Below are positions 1 to 6,139 of a stretch of DNA of 12,035 nucleotides, in pieces. The stretch spans positions 1 through 12,035 of the forward strand of contig CAJUEU010000049.1 of NCBI GenBank assembly GCA_910585735.1. The letters are read 5' to 3'. Positions within the stretch are counted from its first letter, which is position 1. Each line of letters starts with the position of its first letter. Origin of the DNA: an uncultured Oscillospiraceae bacterium (GTDB lineage Bacteria; Bacillota; Clostridia; Oscillospirales; Oscillospiraceae). The translations under genes and the position numbers were made by a program. The notes under the pieces are model-generated. The model did not search any database and was not told where the DNA came from. It was given only the letters and a program-made list of their open reading frames with translations.

Positions 1-643
1 CCTGGGCGATGATCTGGGTGGCGATGTTGCAGGCGGTGGAGAAGGAGTGGGGCTTCTCGATCATGGTGCCCGAGATGACCGTGCCGTTCTGGAGCATGTC
101 CTCCAGGTTCACCAGGTCGCAGTTGTGCATGTGCTGAGCGAAGTAATCCATGTCGTGGAAGTGGATGATGCCCTGCTGGTGAGCCTCCACAATATCCTGG
201 GGCAGAAGGACACGGCGGGTCAGGTCCTTGGAGACCTCGCCGGCCATGTAGTCCCGCTGGACTGCGTTGACCTTGGGGTCCTTGTTGGAGTTCTCCTGCA
301 TGACCTCCTCGTTGTTGGACTCGATGAGGGTGAGGATCTGCTCGTCGGTGGTGTTGGACTGCCGGACCAGAGTACGGGTGTAACGGTAGCGGATGTACCG
401 CTTGGCGGTCTCATAGGCCCCGGCCTTCATGATCTCGGTCTCCACCAGTTCCTGGATCTCCTCCACCGAAAGGGCCCGGCCCATCTGGGCGGCCATGGCC
501 TCCACGTGGTCGGAGATCTCCCGGATCTGCCCGGGGGTCAGCTCCCGGGCGCCGGTGGTGGCGGCGTTGGCCTTGGCCACCGCGTTGTAGATCTTCTCCA
601 CGTCAAAGGTGACTTCCTGTCCGCTTCTTTTGATGATCTTCAT
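1..643 (-). CDS. nrdD: Anaerobic ribonucleoside-triphosphate reductase, N-terminal part (partial at left edge)
   Basis: This open frame has no stop before the window edge, so only the first 214 codons are visible. The protein reduces ribonucleoside triphosphates to deoxyribonucleotides under anoxia, using a glycyl radical installed by the activase NrdG. Residues 1 to about 95 read as an ATP-cone allosteric domain, beginning MKIIKRSGQEVTFDVEKI and containing the typical YETAKRYIRYR stretch. After it comes the start of the catalytic domain with IIHFHDMDYF, NCDLVNLEDML and SFSTACNIATQI, which I recognise as NrdD family sequence. The ATG at 643-641 is preceded by GAGAGGAG at a good distance. The active-site cysteines and the C-terminal glycyl-radical site lie outside the window. 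The gene has its own promoter and points away from the dpaAB terminator, so it is a separate transcription unit. Confidence 0.95.
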   Translation of the reverse strand, partial: MKIIKRSGQEVTFDVEKIYNAVAKANAATTGARELTPGQIREISDHVEAMAAQMGRALSVEEIQELVETEIMKAGAYETAKRYIRYRYTRTLVRQSNTTDEQILTLIESNNEEVMQENSNKDPKVNAVQRDYMAGEVSKDLTRRVLLPQDIVEAHQQGIIHFHDMDYFAQHMHNCDLVNLEDMLQNGTVISGTMIEKPHSFSTACNIATQIIAQ

Positions 644-724
644 GATGTTTCTCCTCTCTATGTCTATGCGACGCAAATATAATAATTTACATAATCTGGT
701 TGCGCGGAGCGCGTCAGTGAATAC

Positions 725-753
725 AGTATATACCATAGAGACGAGGAATGCAA
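725..753 (-). promoter_or_regulatory. Sigma-A type promoter of nrdD, possibly overlapped by an NrdR-like box
   Basis: Read on the minus strand, TTGCAT (753-748) is followed after exactly 17 bases by TATACT (730-725). This places transcription start near position 718, about 75 bases ahead of the nrdD start codon. The -10 region lies inside an imperfect dyad at 721-736 that matches about 11 of 16 positions of the NrdR box consensus ACACWATATATWGTGT. A weaker look-alike sits 43 bases upstream at 764-779. NrdR is the usual repressor of ribonucleotide reductase genes, so the placement makes sense, but the box match is weak. The promoter call is firmer than the operator call. Confidence 0.6.
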
Positions 754-799
754 GAGGAAAATCACAAGATATAGGGATAATTTTTGAAACGGCCTTCTA

Positions 800-950
800 A
801 ATATGGTGGAGAGAATATGACTTGACCAGAAAAGATTCAGGAAACCCCGGGGAGGGTGGAAGTTTACGAAACATTTTCCGGGGGAACTGGGAATTCAGAA
901 CGCTCTGAGAGAAGTTTTGGACCGATGCCGGTCCTGATTCAGGGGCTGCC
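800..950. other. Intergenic stretch with no supported gene
   Basis: This is the unexplained middle of the 377-base gap between nrdD and dpaB. Short frames exist on both strands, but none has a ribosome binding site or recognisable protein sequence. The only structures seen are a small hairpin, GGACCG-ATGC-CGGTCC at 919-934, followed by the palindrome CCTGATTCAGG at 933-943. GATTCAGG occurs once more at 834-841. I assign no function. Confidence 0.5.
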
Positions 951-952
951 GC

Positions 953-991
953 AAAAGAAAAAGGAGCCGCGGAGGTCTCCGCGGCTCCTTT
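953..991 (-). terminator. Intrinsic terminator of the dpaAB operon
   Basis: A perfect 14-bp inverted repeat, AAGGAGCCGCGGAG at 961-974 and its complement at 977-990, forms a very GC-rich hairpin. On the minus strand the stem runs straight into TTTCTTTT (960-953), which gives the U-tract. It lies 30 bases past the dpaB stop, so it ends the dipicolinate synthase transcript and insulates nrdD. The plus-strand side also has a short T run, but no gene there needs it. Confidence 0.9.
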
Positions 992-1020
992 CATATATGA
1001 AAGGAGGAAAAAAGAAAGGC

Positions 1021-1611
1021 TCAGTTTTTGGGGCCTAAGAGCAAGGGCTGGAGCTGTTCTCCCTTCAGGGCGGCGGCCACTGTATCGGCTACCTGAGAGA
1101 AGTCGGCCACGATGGAGGTGGGTTTCTCCACCGGGTCATCCTGGCGGAAGGGGACAAAATACACATGCTTTTTGTCCATCAGGGCCCCGATGCTTTTGGC
1201 CGAGGAGGCCAGAGCGTCGTTGGTGGAGACGGTGATGATGAGGGGACGGCCGTTGCGCAGGTGGGCTTTGGCGGCCAAGGTGACGGTGGAGTCGGCGATC
1301 CCGGCGGCCAGCTTGCCCAGCGTGTTGCCCGTGCAGGGACAGATCACCAGAGCGTCCAGCAGCTTTTTGGGGCCCAAAGGCTCAGCCTTCGTGAGGGAGT
1401 TGATGACCCGCTTGTCACAGATCCGCTCCATCTCCATCATAAACTCGTGGGCTTCGCCAAAGCGGGTATCCAGGGAGGCCGAGGCCTCGGAAACGATGGG
1501 GGTCACGTCCCCAAATCGGGCTTTCACCTCCTCCAGGGCGGCCATGGCCTTGGAGAAGGTACAGAAGGAGCCGCAGAAGGCGAAACCAATGCGGGCCGGT
1601 GTTTCGTTCAT
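1021..1611 (-). CDS. dpaB: Dipicolinate synthase subunit B (flavoprotein-like)
   Basis: DpaB works with DpaA to oxidise the lysine-pathway intermediate (4-hydroxy-)tetrahydrodipicolinate to dipicolinic acid. This is made in the mother cell and loaded into the spore core with calcium. The protein is about 196 residues, close to the roughly 200 of Bacillus subtilis SpoVFB. Recognisable family segments are RIGFAFCGSFCTF near the N-terminus (nucleotide-binding region), the central AEPLGPKKLLDALVICPCTG, LAAKAHLRNGRPLIITVSTN, and the C-terminal VYFVPFRQDDP and QLQP. I chose the ATG at 1611-1609 because TAGGAG (1627-1622) is 10 bases upstream. A GTG at 1620 overlaps the dpaA stop as GTGA but sits only one base from that ribosome binding site. 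The two choices differ by three residues. The gene is translationally coupled to dpaA and followed by a terminator. Confidence 0.93.
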   Translation of the reverse strand: MNETPARIGFAFCGSFCTFSKAMAALEEVKARFGDVTPIVSEASASLDTRFGEAHEFMMEMERICDKRVINSLTKAEPLGPKKLLDALVICPCTGNTLGKLAAGIADSTVTLAAKAHLRNGRPLIITVSTNDALASSAKSIGALMDKKHVYFVPFRQDDPVEKPTSIVADFSQVADTVAAALKGEQLQPLLLGPKN

Positions 1612-1616
1612 GGGGT

Positions 1617-2480
1617 TCACACTCCTAATTCAGTTAAGATATTATAGATGGCGTCCCGGATGGCCAGACCGGCGGTGACCGGCGCGACCTTCCCGGGGAG
1701 AGAGAGGGCCCATACTGCCTTGACGCCCAACTGAACGGCGGCGTCAAAGTCTACCCCGCCGGGCTTGGAGGCCAGGTCGATGACCAGACAGCCGGGCTTC
1801 AGTTGAGTAAGCTCCTCCCGGCCCAAAATAGGGGCGGGGACGGTGTTGACCACCAGGTCATAGCCACACAGCCAGCCGGAGAGCTGGTCGGAGCGCTCGG
1901 CCTCCAGCCCCTCTGCCCGGATCCAGGCTAGGTCGGCGTATTTTCGCGCGGCCACGCTCACCCGGACGCCCAAGCCCCTGAGCTGCCGGGCCAGGACCTT
2001 TCCCAGCCGCCCGTATCCAATGACCAGCGCCCGGGCGCCGTGGAGCGTGATGGGAAGCTCCTCCATGGCGATTTGAATAGCTCCCTCGGAAGAGGGGACA
2101 GCATTGGCTACCGCCAGCTCCTCCCGGGCGAAGTAGTCGGCAAGGAGAAGGGAGCGGGCCTGGGCTTCCCCGACCAGCGGAGGCTTGAGCATGCCGGCAC
2201 AGAGAAGCTGGCCGGGGGTAAGAGCATCCAGCAGGCGGGAGAGAGGAAGCTTTACCCGGGAGAGAGGGGCATTGATCCGCTCTCCATCCAGGGCCGGCAG
2301 CGGGAGAACCACACAGTGGGCGTCTTCAATGCCAGCCAGTGAGGGGGCGCTCAGGGTGGACTCTACAGCCTGCTCCAGGGCGTAAGTATGTACACTGTGG
2401 CCGTCCTCTGCCAGGGCACGGGCCAACGCGGCCTGCCTGGGGTCTCCCCCCACGATCCAGAAATTCAGCTTTTGACGCAT
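1617..2480 (-). CDS. dpaA: Dipicolinate synthase subunit A (NAD(P)-dependent dehydrogenase-like)
   Basis: This is the dehydrogenase-type subunit of dipicolinate synthase, a late sporulation enzyme of the mother cell. It has about 287 residues, against roughly 297 for B. subtilis SpoVFA. The N-terminal domain starts RQKLNFWIVGGDPRQAALARAL. The second domain is a classic Rossmann fold, with ARALVIGYGRLGKVLARQLRGLG followed by VSVAARK, and later YDLVVNTVPAPIL and CLVIDLASKPGGVDF, matching the family. The C-terminus reads LPGKVAPVTAGLAIRDAIYNIL, also typical. I chose the ATG at 2480-2478 because GGAGAGG ends 9 to 10 bases upstream; a GTG at 2489 overlaps that ribosome binding site and is unlikely. 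It is first in a two-gene operon with dpaB, and the stop falls next to the dpaB start. The upstream promoter fits the sigma-K pattern expected for a mother-cell gene. Confidence 0.94.
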   Translation of the reverse strand: MRQKLNFWIVGGDPRQAALARALAEDGHSVHTYALEQAVESTLSAPSLAGIEDAHCVVLPLPALDGERINAPLSRVKLPLSRLLDALTPGQLLCAGMLKPPLVGEAQARSLLLADYFAREELAVANAVPSSEGAIQIAMEELPITLHGARALVIGYGRLGKVLARQLRGLGVRVSVAARKYADLAWIRAEGLEAERSDQLSGWLCGYDLVVNTVPAPILGREELTQLKPGCLVIDLASKPGGVDFDAAVQLGVKAVWALSLPGKVAPVTAGLAIRDAIYNILTELGV

Positions 2481-2512
2481 AGACAGCACCTCTCCGTTTC
2501 ATTGGCTGGGCC

Positions 2513-2540
2513 ATTCTATGCGCAGGAACGGAAAAGGGTG
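2513..2540 (-). promoter_or_regulatory. Probable sigma-K promoter of dpaAB
   Basis: On the minus strand, CACC (2540-2537) is followed by exactly 16 bases and then CATAGAAT (2520-2513). The sigma-K consensus is mACm, 16 bases, CATAnnnTA, so all positions but the last A match. Transcription would start near 2506, giving a leader of about 25 bases before the dpaA ATG. Dipicolinate synthase is a sigma-K gene in B. subtilis, so the match and the biology agree. Sigma-E has a related -10, so I cannot exclude it from sequence alone. Confidence 0.7.
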
Positions 2541-2552
2541 AAGGGACACATT

Positions 2553-2572
2553 GTTTTGTACCGCGGTAAAAC
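2553..2572. repeat. Palindrome upstream of the recombinase remnant
   Basis: A 10-bp perfect palindrome, TACCGCGGTA (2559-2568), is flanked by GTTTT on the left and AAAC on the right, making a nearly symmetric 20-base dyad. It lies between the divergent sigma-K promoter and the small gene at 2629. It could be an operator or part of a mobile-element end. No regulator in the window pairs with it. Confidence 0.4.
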
Positions 2573-2628
2573 CATGACTAACCCGCCCTTCCGTCCGCAT
2601 AGACTGGCTCTGAAAGGAGGATCATGCC

Positions 2629-2757
2629 ATGTCAAACATTGATACTTCTATATTACGCAGCCGGATCAAGCTGGTCCTTCTGCGGGAGGCGTACCGCCGT
2701 AAGTTACTCACAGAGGCTCAGCTTTCCTCACTCCTGCAGCATCAGCAAGCGCGGTGA
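2629..2757 (+). CDS. Small helical protein of 42 residues, recombinase-associated type
   Basis: The frame begins ATG at 2629 behind a strong AAAGGAGG (2613-2620) with 8 bases of spacing, which is the main reason to accept it. The product starts MSNIDTSILRSRIKLVLLRE and ends LTEAQLSSLLQHQQAR. It is one basic helix, a turn at LLTEAQ, and a second short helix, somewhat like SHOCT-type modules. No signal peptide, membrane segment or cysteine is present. Short proteins of this look are often found just ahead of large serine recombinases in clostridial mobile elements, and here one follows 70 bases downstream. I do not recognise a specific family and assign no function. An out-of-frame ATG at 2624 has poorer spacing. 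Confidence 0.6.
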   Translation: MSNIDTSILRSRIKLVLLREAYRRKLLTEAQLSSLLQHQQAR

Positions 2758-2766
2758 TTTGATTTA

Positions 2767-2799
2767 GAAGGCCGCCGGTCAATTCCACCGGCGGCCTTC
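2767..2799 (+). terminator. Strong hairpin between small gene and recombinase remnant
   Basis: GAAGGCCGCCGGT (2767-2779) and its exact complement (2787-2799) form a 13-bp stem with the loop CAATTCC. It begins 10 bases after the small gene's stop. The sequence after it, CTTCGTATTG, is only weakly T-rich, so it may be a partial terminator or a processing or attenuation element rather than a full stop. Confidence 0.6.
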
Positions 2800-2826
2800 C
2801 TTCGTATTGAAAAGAGGTGGACCGAA

Positions 2827-3694
2827 ATGCTCTTGCGTGTTGCCGCCTACTGCCGGGTCTCTACCGACTGGGAGGATCAGGCTAATTCTTTGACCAGCCA
2901 AAAGCAAATATTCCCGCCGCTATTGGTGTTCCGGCAAGATCCGCTACGGCGCCTGCGATTCCCGGTTTGTCCCCAAAATCACCCATCGCCGCAATGGAGA
3001 CACCTATAAGATCTGGGAATGCCACAGCCGGGCCCACTATGGAAACCGAAAGCAGAACAGCCAGGGTGATTATGTGGGCTGCAGCATGCGGATACTCAAC
3101 GACAAAACCCTCACTACCTGCGTCCAGTTCGTCCTCCAGCAGCTTGACCTGGACTACGATACTCTGGCCCAGGAGTTGGCCTCCGATATTCAAAACGTCC
3201 TGACAAACACGCCCCAAGGGAAAGGCCGCGGTCGTCTTCAGACCCGTCAGGCAGACCTGGAGCGCCGAAAAGAGCGGGTCATGGACTCCTACTTCGGCGG
3301 GGACATCTCCAAGGAGGAAATGCTTCAAATGAAGGCCAAATATGACGAGGAGCTGGAAAAAATCAATGTCCAACTTCTCCAATATGCCGATATGGAACGT
3401 ATCCAGGCAGAGCGGACCAGAGAACTTCAGGAATTGGCCCAGACTATTCGGGAGTACGTCTCCCGCTCCGAGGAGGTTTTTGCCGAGGCTGTAGAGGAAA
3501 TCGTGGCATGCGAGGAATCCATCACCATCAAGGTCCATTACATCCCGCTCTCCTTTCGGATCTGGTATTCCACCAGCGGAACGAGGGAAAACTACGCTAC
3601 AAAAATTGAACGGTGGGAGGTCGTGCACCCCGCCCCTCTCACCGAGCTCTTGATCCGCTCTGCTTTCTCATCCCCTGATTTTTTTGAAATGTGA
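2827..3694 (+). pseudogene. Large serine recombinase, internally deleted and frameshifted
   Basis: The N-terminus, MLLRVAAYCRVSTDWEDQAN, is the start of the serine recombinase resolvase domain, with the catalytic serine in CRVST at residue 12. The match ends near residue 29 (about 2913). The original frame then runs into a stop at 3007-3009. From about 2921 to the stop at 3692-3694, a different frame encodes the far C-terminal part: a zinc-ribbon-like region (SGKIRYGACDSRF, then YKIWECHSR) and a long coiled coil (LERRKERVMDSYFGGDIS, onward through EELEKINVQLLQ). The rest of the catalytic domain and the recombinase domain, roughly 250 residues by family length, are missing. The first cysteine of the expected CxxC appears as tyrosine (YGAC). 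The start has AGAGGTGG upstream. Intact relatives integrate or excise mobile elements; this one cannot catalyse recombination. A fragment starting at the ATG at 3074 could still be translated, but no good ribosome binding site was seen. Confidence 0.88.
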
Positions 3695-3729
3695 TAGCTA
3701 TCTCTATATTTCACACATCTTTTTTACCG

Positions 3730-3755
3730 CGCGGCCTGTTTTGGGCCGCGTTTTT
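3730..3755 (+). terminator. Intrinsic terminator after the recombinase remnant
   Basis: CGCGGCC (3730-3736) pairs with GGCCGCG (3744-3750) around the loop TGTTTTG and is followed directly by TTTTT (3751-3755). It lies about 35 bases after the pseudogene stop and ahead of the cas promoter, so it separates the two units. Confidence 0.88.
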
Positions 3756-3767
3756 CTCTTATTCCTC

Positions 3768-3797
3768 TTTACGTAACGACCGCGCCTCATATATAAT
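3768..3797 (+). promoter_or_regulatory. Promoter of the cas operon
   Basis: TTTACG (3768-3773) and a perfect TATAAT (3792-3797) are 18 bases apart, giving a start near 3804. This is the first promoter-like sequence after the upstream terminator. The -35 matches 4 of 6 consensus bases. The predicted leader before cas3 is unusually long, about 105 bases, and contains two dyads. Confidence 0.6.
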
Positions 3798-3800
3798 ATC

Positions 3801-3819
3801 CATTGGGATGTGACCAATG
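3801..3819 (+). promoter_or_regulatory. Dyad at the predicted cas transcription start
   Basis: CATTGG (3801-3806) and CCAATG (3814-3819) are perfect inverted arms around GATGTGA. The dyad begins 4 bases after the -10 and covers the expected start site, which is where a repressor would bind. As RNA it would form a small 5' hairpin. Similar half-sites, ATTGGGA and CCCAATGA, flank the gap before cas5c. Confidence 0.4.
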
Positions 3820-3836
3820 AAGTGAAGCATTGAAGC

Positions 3837-3859
3837 AAAGCTGCTTATACGCAGCTTTT
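3837..3859 (+). promoter_or_regulatory. Hairpin in the cas3 leader
   Basis: AAAGCTGC (3837-3844) and GCAGCTTT (3851-3858) form an 8-bp stem with the loop TTATAC, about 50 bases ahead of the cas3 start. Only four T follow or overlap the stem, so it is a weak terminator or attenuator at best. It does not cover the cas3 ribosome binding site at 3897-3903. Confidence 0.4.
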
Positions 3860-3908
3860 GCGTCTGAACACCAAAAATATTCGGAGCGGCACACAGAAAG
3901 GAGCGGCT

Positions 3909-6059
3909 ATGCGGAAGGAAACATATTTTGCGCATAGAGCGGAAGACGGCAGGGAACAGCCGGTTTTCGCCCATTTGATCGGGACAGCAGAGCTCTGCGC
4001 CCTGTTTGCCTCCGCCTTCGGCGCCAAGGAACAAGGGCAACTGGCGGGAATGGCCCACGACATTGGAAAATACACGGATGCCTTCCAGCGGCGGCTCCAG
4101 GGAAGCACAGAGCATGTAGACCATTCCACCGCCGGAGCCGCGGAATGCTACAAGCTTCGCCAGCCTTATGCCGCCTTCGCGGTGGCCGGGCACCACGGTG
4201 GACTTCCCAATGGCGGCAGTCGGGGCGACACCTCGGATCAGGCTACTTTTCTGGCCCGAATGAATCGGGTATCTGACGGAAAGCTGGAGCCTTACGACAC
4301 CTGGCGGCAGGAGCTCACCCTCCCCTCCGCCCCTCTTCTCCAACTTGCACCCAGTCAAGCCGAGGGAATGTTCTTCACCCGGATGCTATACTCCTGTCTG
4401 GTGGACGCCGACTTTCTGGACACTGAGGAATTTATGGCGGGCTCCCCCGTCCCCAGAGGGGGCGGCGAGTCCATGGAAATTTTGGAGCAAAAGCTGCAAG
4501 CCCACATATTCGGCTGGTTCCCTCCAAAGGGTGAGTTAAACGAACAGCGCTGCGCCATTTTGAACCGCTGTATAGAGCGGGGAGAAGCCCAAAAGCCAGG
4601 ACTTTTCACTCTCACCGTCCCCACTGGAGGCGGCAAGACCGTTGCCTCCCTGGCCTTTGCCCTCCGCCACGCCAAGGCCCACGGACTTAGACGGGTGATC
4701 TATGTGGTCCCCTACACCTCCATCATCGAGCAGAACGCCCAGGTTTTCCGTGACATTCTGGGTGCGGAGAATGTTCTGGAACACCACTCCGGCGTGCTGT
4801 ATGACATGGAGAACGAAGCCGACCCGGCGCAAATACGTCTGGCCAAGGCCACGGAAAACTGGGACATGCCGGTGGTGGTGACCACTGCCGTCCAGTTTTT
4901 TGAATCTCTCTACGCCTGCCGCTCATCCAAGTGCCGCAAGCTCCACAATCTGGCGAACAGTGTCATTATCTTTGACGAGGCCCAAATGCTCCCCCTGCCC
5001 TACCTGCGTCCCTGCGTATATGCTATCGCCCAGCTGGTGAAGCATTACAGCGTTTCCGCTGTGCTGTGCACCGCCACCCAGCCTGCTCTTGGCCCCCTGT
5101 TCCGGGAATTTCTGCCGGACAAGCCCGTGGTGGAGCTCTGCCCACCCCATATCTATCAGTCCCGCATTTTCCGCCGGGTCACCTTCCGCCGGGAAAAGAT
5201 GTTGGACAACCGCGCCCTCTCGCAGAAGCTCAACGCCCTGCCTCAAGTCCTTTGCGTTGTCAACCTCCGCAAGACCGCTCAGGAGGTCTTCCACCTTTTG
5301 GACCACGACGGAGCTTTCCACCTGTCCACCCTTATGTACCCCGCCCACCGCAAGGCCGTACTGGAAGAGATCAAAGAGCGGTTGAAGCATGGGCTTCCCT
5401 GCCGGGTGGTTTCCACCTCTCTCATCGAGGCTGGGGTGGATGCGGATTTTCCCGCGGTCTTTCGGGAGGAGGCCGGGCTGGACTCCATACTCCAGGCAGC
5501 CGGGAGATGCAACCGGGAAGGAAATCGTCCGGCAGAGGAAAGCATCGTCACCATTTTCCAAGGTGAGGCCCCTACCCCCGACCTCTTCCGCCGGAATATC
5601 GGGGCCGGGCAGACCGCCCTTGCCCATTCGGACCGGCCGGACAGCCCCGAAGCCATCGCCCGCTATTTCCACGAGCTTCTGGATCTCACCGGCAAGGAGG
5701 GCCAGGACCAGGACAGGATCCTCCCCCTCATGGAGGATCCCGATATATGTATGCCCTTCCAGGAGGTGGCCTGCCGGTTCCGCCTGATCCAATCAGATAC
5801 CAAAACAGTTTACATTCCCAGAGGAGACGGTGTTCAGCTGGCGGAACGCCTGCGTCAGGGCGAGCGAAGCCGGGCTCTTTTCCGGGCTCTGGGGCAATAC
5901 GCCGTCTCCATCCATTTCAAACATTTTGAAGCTCTGGACCGGGCAGGTACCCTGGAGCTTTTGGAGGACGGCAGTGCCCTTTTAACCGATTTGTCCCTCT
6001 ATTCCGAGGCTACCGGGTTGACCTTGGAGCCCGAAAGCGGAAAGGCCTTCTTTTTATAA
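3909..6059 (+). CDS. cas3: Type I-C CRISPR-associated nuclease-helicase Cas3
   Basis: Cas3 is recruited to DNA bound by Cascade, where it unwinds and cuts the target. It has 716 residues, with the HD nuclease and helicase in one chain. The HD domain shows HLIGTAELC (from His22), AHDIGKY (His50-Asp51), HHGG (from 95) and LVDADFLDTE (164-173). The superfamily 2 helicase shows Walker A PTGGGKT (238-244), the DEAQ box VIIFDEAQ (352-359), motif III CTATQ (387-391), and motifs V and VI in STSLIEAGVDADF (502-514) and QAAGRCNREG (529-538). I chose the ATG at 3909 because AAAGGAG ends 5 bases upstream. A TTG 17 codons earlier keeps the frame open but lies within the leader hairpin. The gene is first in the operon, and an 80-base gap with its own promoter-like sequence separates it from cas5c. 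All catalytic motifs are intact. Confidence 0.97.
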   Translation: MRKETYFAHRAEDGREQPVFAHLIGTAELCALFASAFGAKEQGQLAGMAHDIGKYTDAFQRRLQGSTEHVDHSTAGAAECYKLRQPYAAFAVAGHHGGLPNGGSRGDTSDQATFLARMNRVSDGKLEPYDTWRQELTLPSAPLLQLAPSQAEGMFFTRMLYSCLVDADFLDTEEFMAGSPVPRGGGESMEILEQKLQAHIFGWFPPKGELNEQRCAILNRCIERGEAQKPGLFTLTVPTGGGKTVASLAFALRHAKAHGLRRVIYVVPYTSIIEQNAQVFRDILGAENVLEHHSGVLYDMENEADPAQIRLAKATENWDMPVVVTTAVQFFESLYACRSSKCRKLHNLANSVIIFDEAQMLPLPYLRPCVYAIAQLVKHYSVSAVLCTATQPALGPLFREFLPDKPVVELCPPHIYQSRIFRRVTFRREKMLDNRALSQKLNALPQVLCVVNLRKTAQEVFHLLDHDGAFHLSTLMYPAHRKAVLEEIKERLKHGLPCRVVSTSLIEAGVDADFPAVFREEAGLDSILQAAGRCNREGNRPAEESIVTIFQGEAPTPDLFRRNIGAGQTALAHSDRPDSPEAIARYFHELLDLTGKEGQDQDRILPLMEDPDICMPFQEVACRFRLIQSDTKTVYIPRGDGVQLAERLRQGERSRALFRALGQYAVSIHFKHFEALDRAGTLELLEDGSALLTDLSLYSEATGLTLEPESGKAFFL

Positions 6060-6067
6060 TAGCATAT

Positions 6068-6121
6068 TCAAAGTCCTATTATTGGGACAAATATTATGTT
6101 ATGATAGAGTATCTACCCAAT
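6068..6121 (+). promoter_or_regulatory. Possible internal promoter and dyad ahead of cas5c
   Basis: The cas3-cas5c gap is the only real gap in the operon and is sharply AT-rich. TTCAAA (6068-6073) and TATTAT (6092-6097) are 18 bases apart and form a reasonable promoter. ATTGGG (6081-6086) and CCCAAT (6116-6121) are inverted 6-bp arms around it. A promoter here would let the Cascade and adaptation genes be expressed separately from cas3. Confidence 0.4.
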
Positions 6122-6139
6122 GAGAAAGGAGTGAACAAC

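Noticed and set aside
47..682. Long plus-strand frame of 211 codons opposite nrdD
   Set aside because: It is antisense to a clear NrdD sequence, rich in Val/Leu/Gly as expected of the reverse strand of GC-rich coding DNA, and has no ribosome binding site.
797..994. Small minus-strand frame in the nrdD-dpaB gap
   Set aside because: It starts in the nrdD upstream region, runs opposite to nothing conserved, covers the terminator hairpin and has no ribosome binding site.
3858..3908. TTG-initiated 17-codon N-terminal extension of cas3
   Set aside because: The TTG lies in the leader hairpin with no ribosome binding site, whereas the ATG at 3909 has AAAGGAG at 5 bases.
3759..4358. Minus-strand frame of 199 codons spanning the cas promoter and the start of cas3
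   Set aside because: It covers the regulatory region and the HD domain coding strand, and its sequence resembles no family.
4923..5792. Minus-strand frame of 289 codons inside cas3
   Set aside because: The plus strand carries the conserved helicase motifs over the same bases, and the minus frame shows no recognisable domain.
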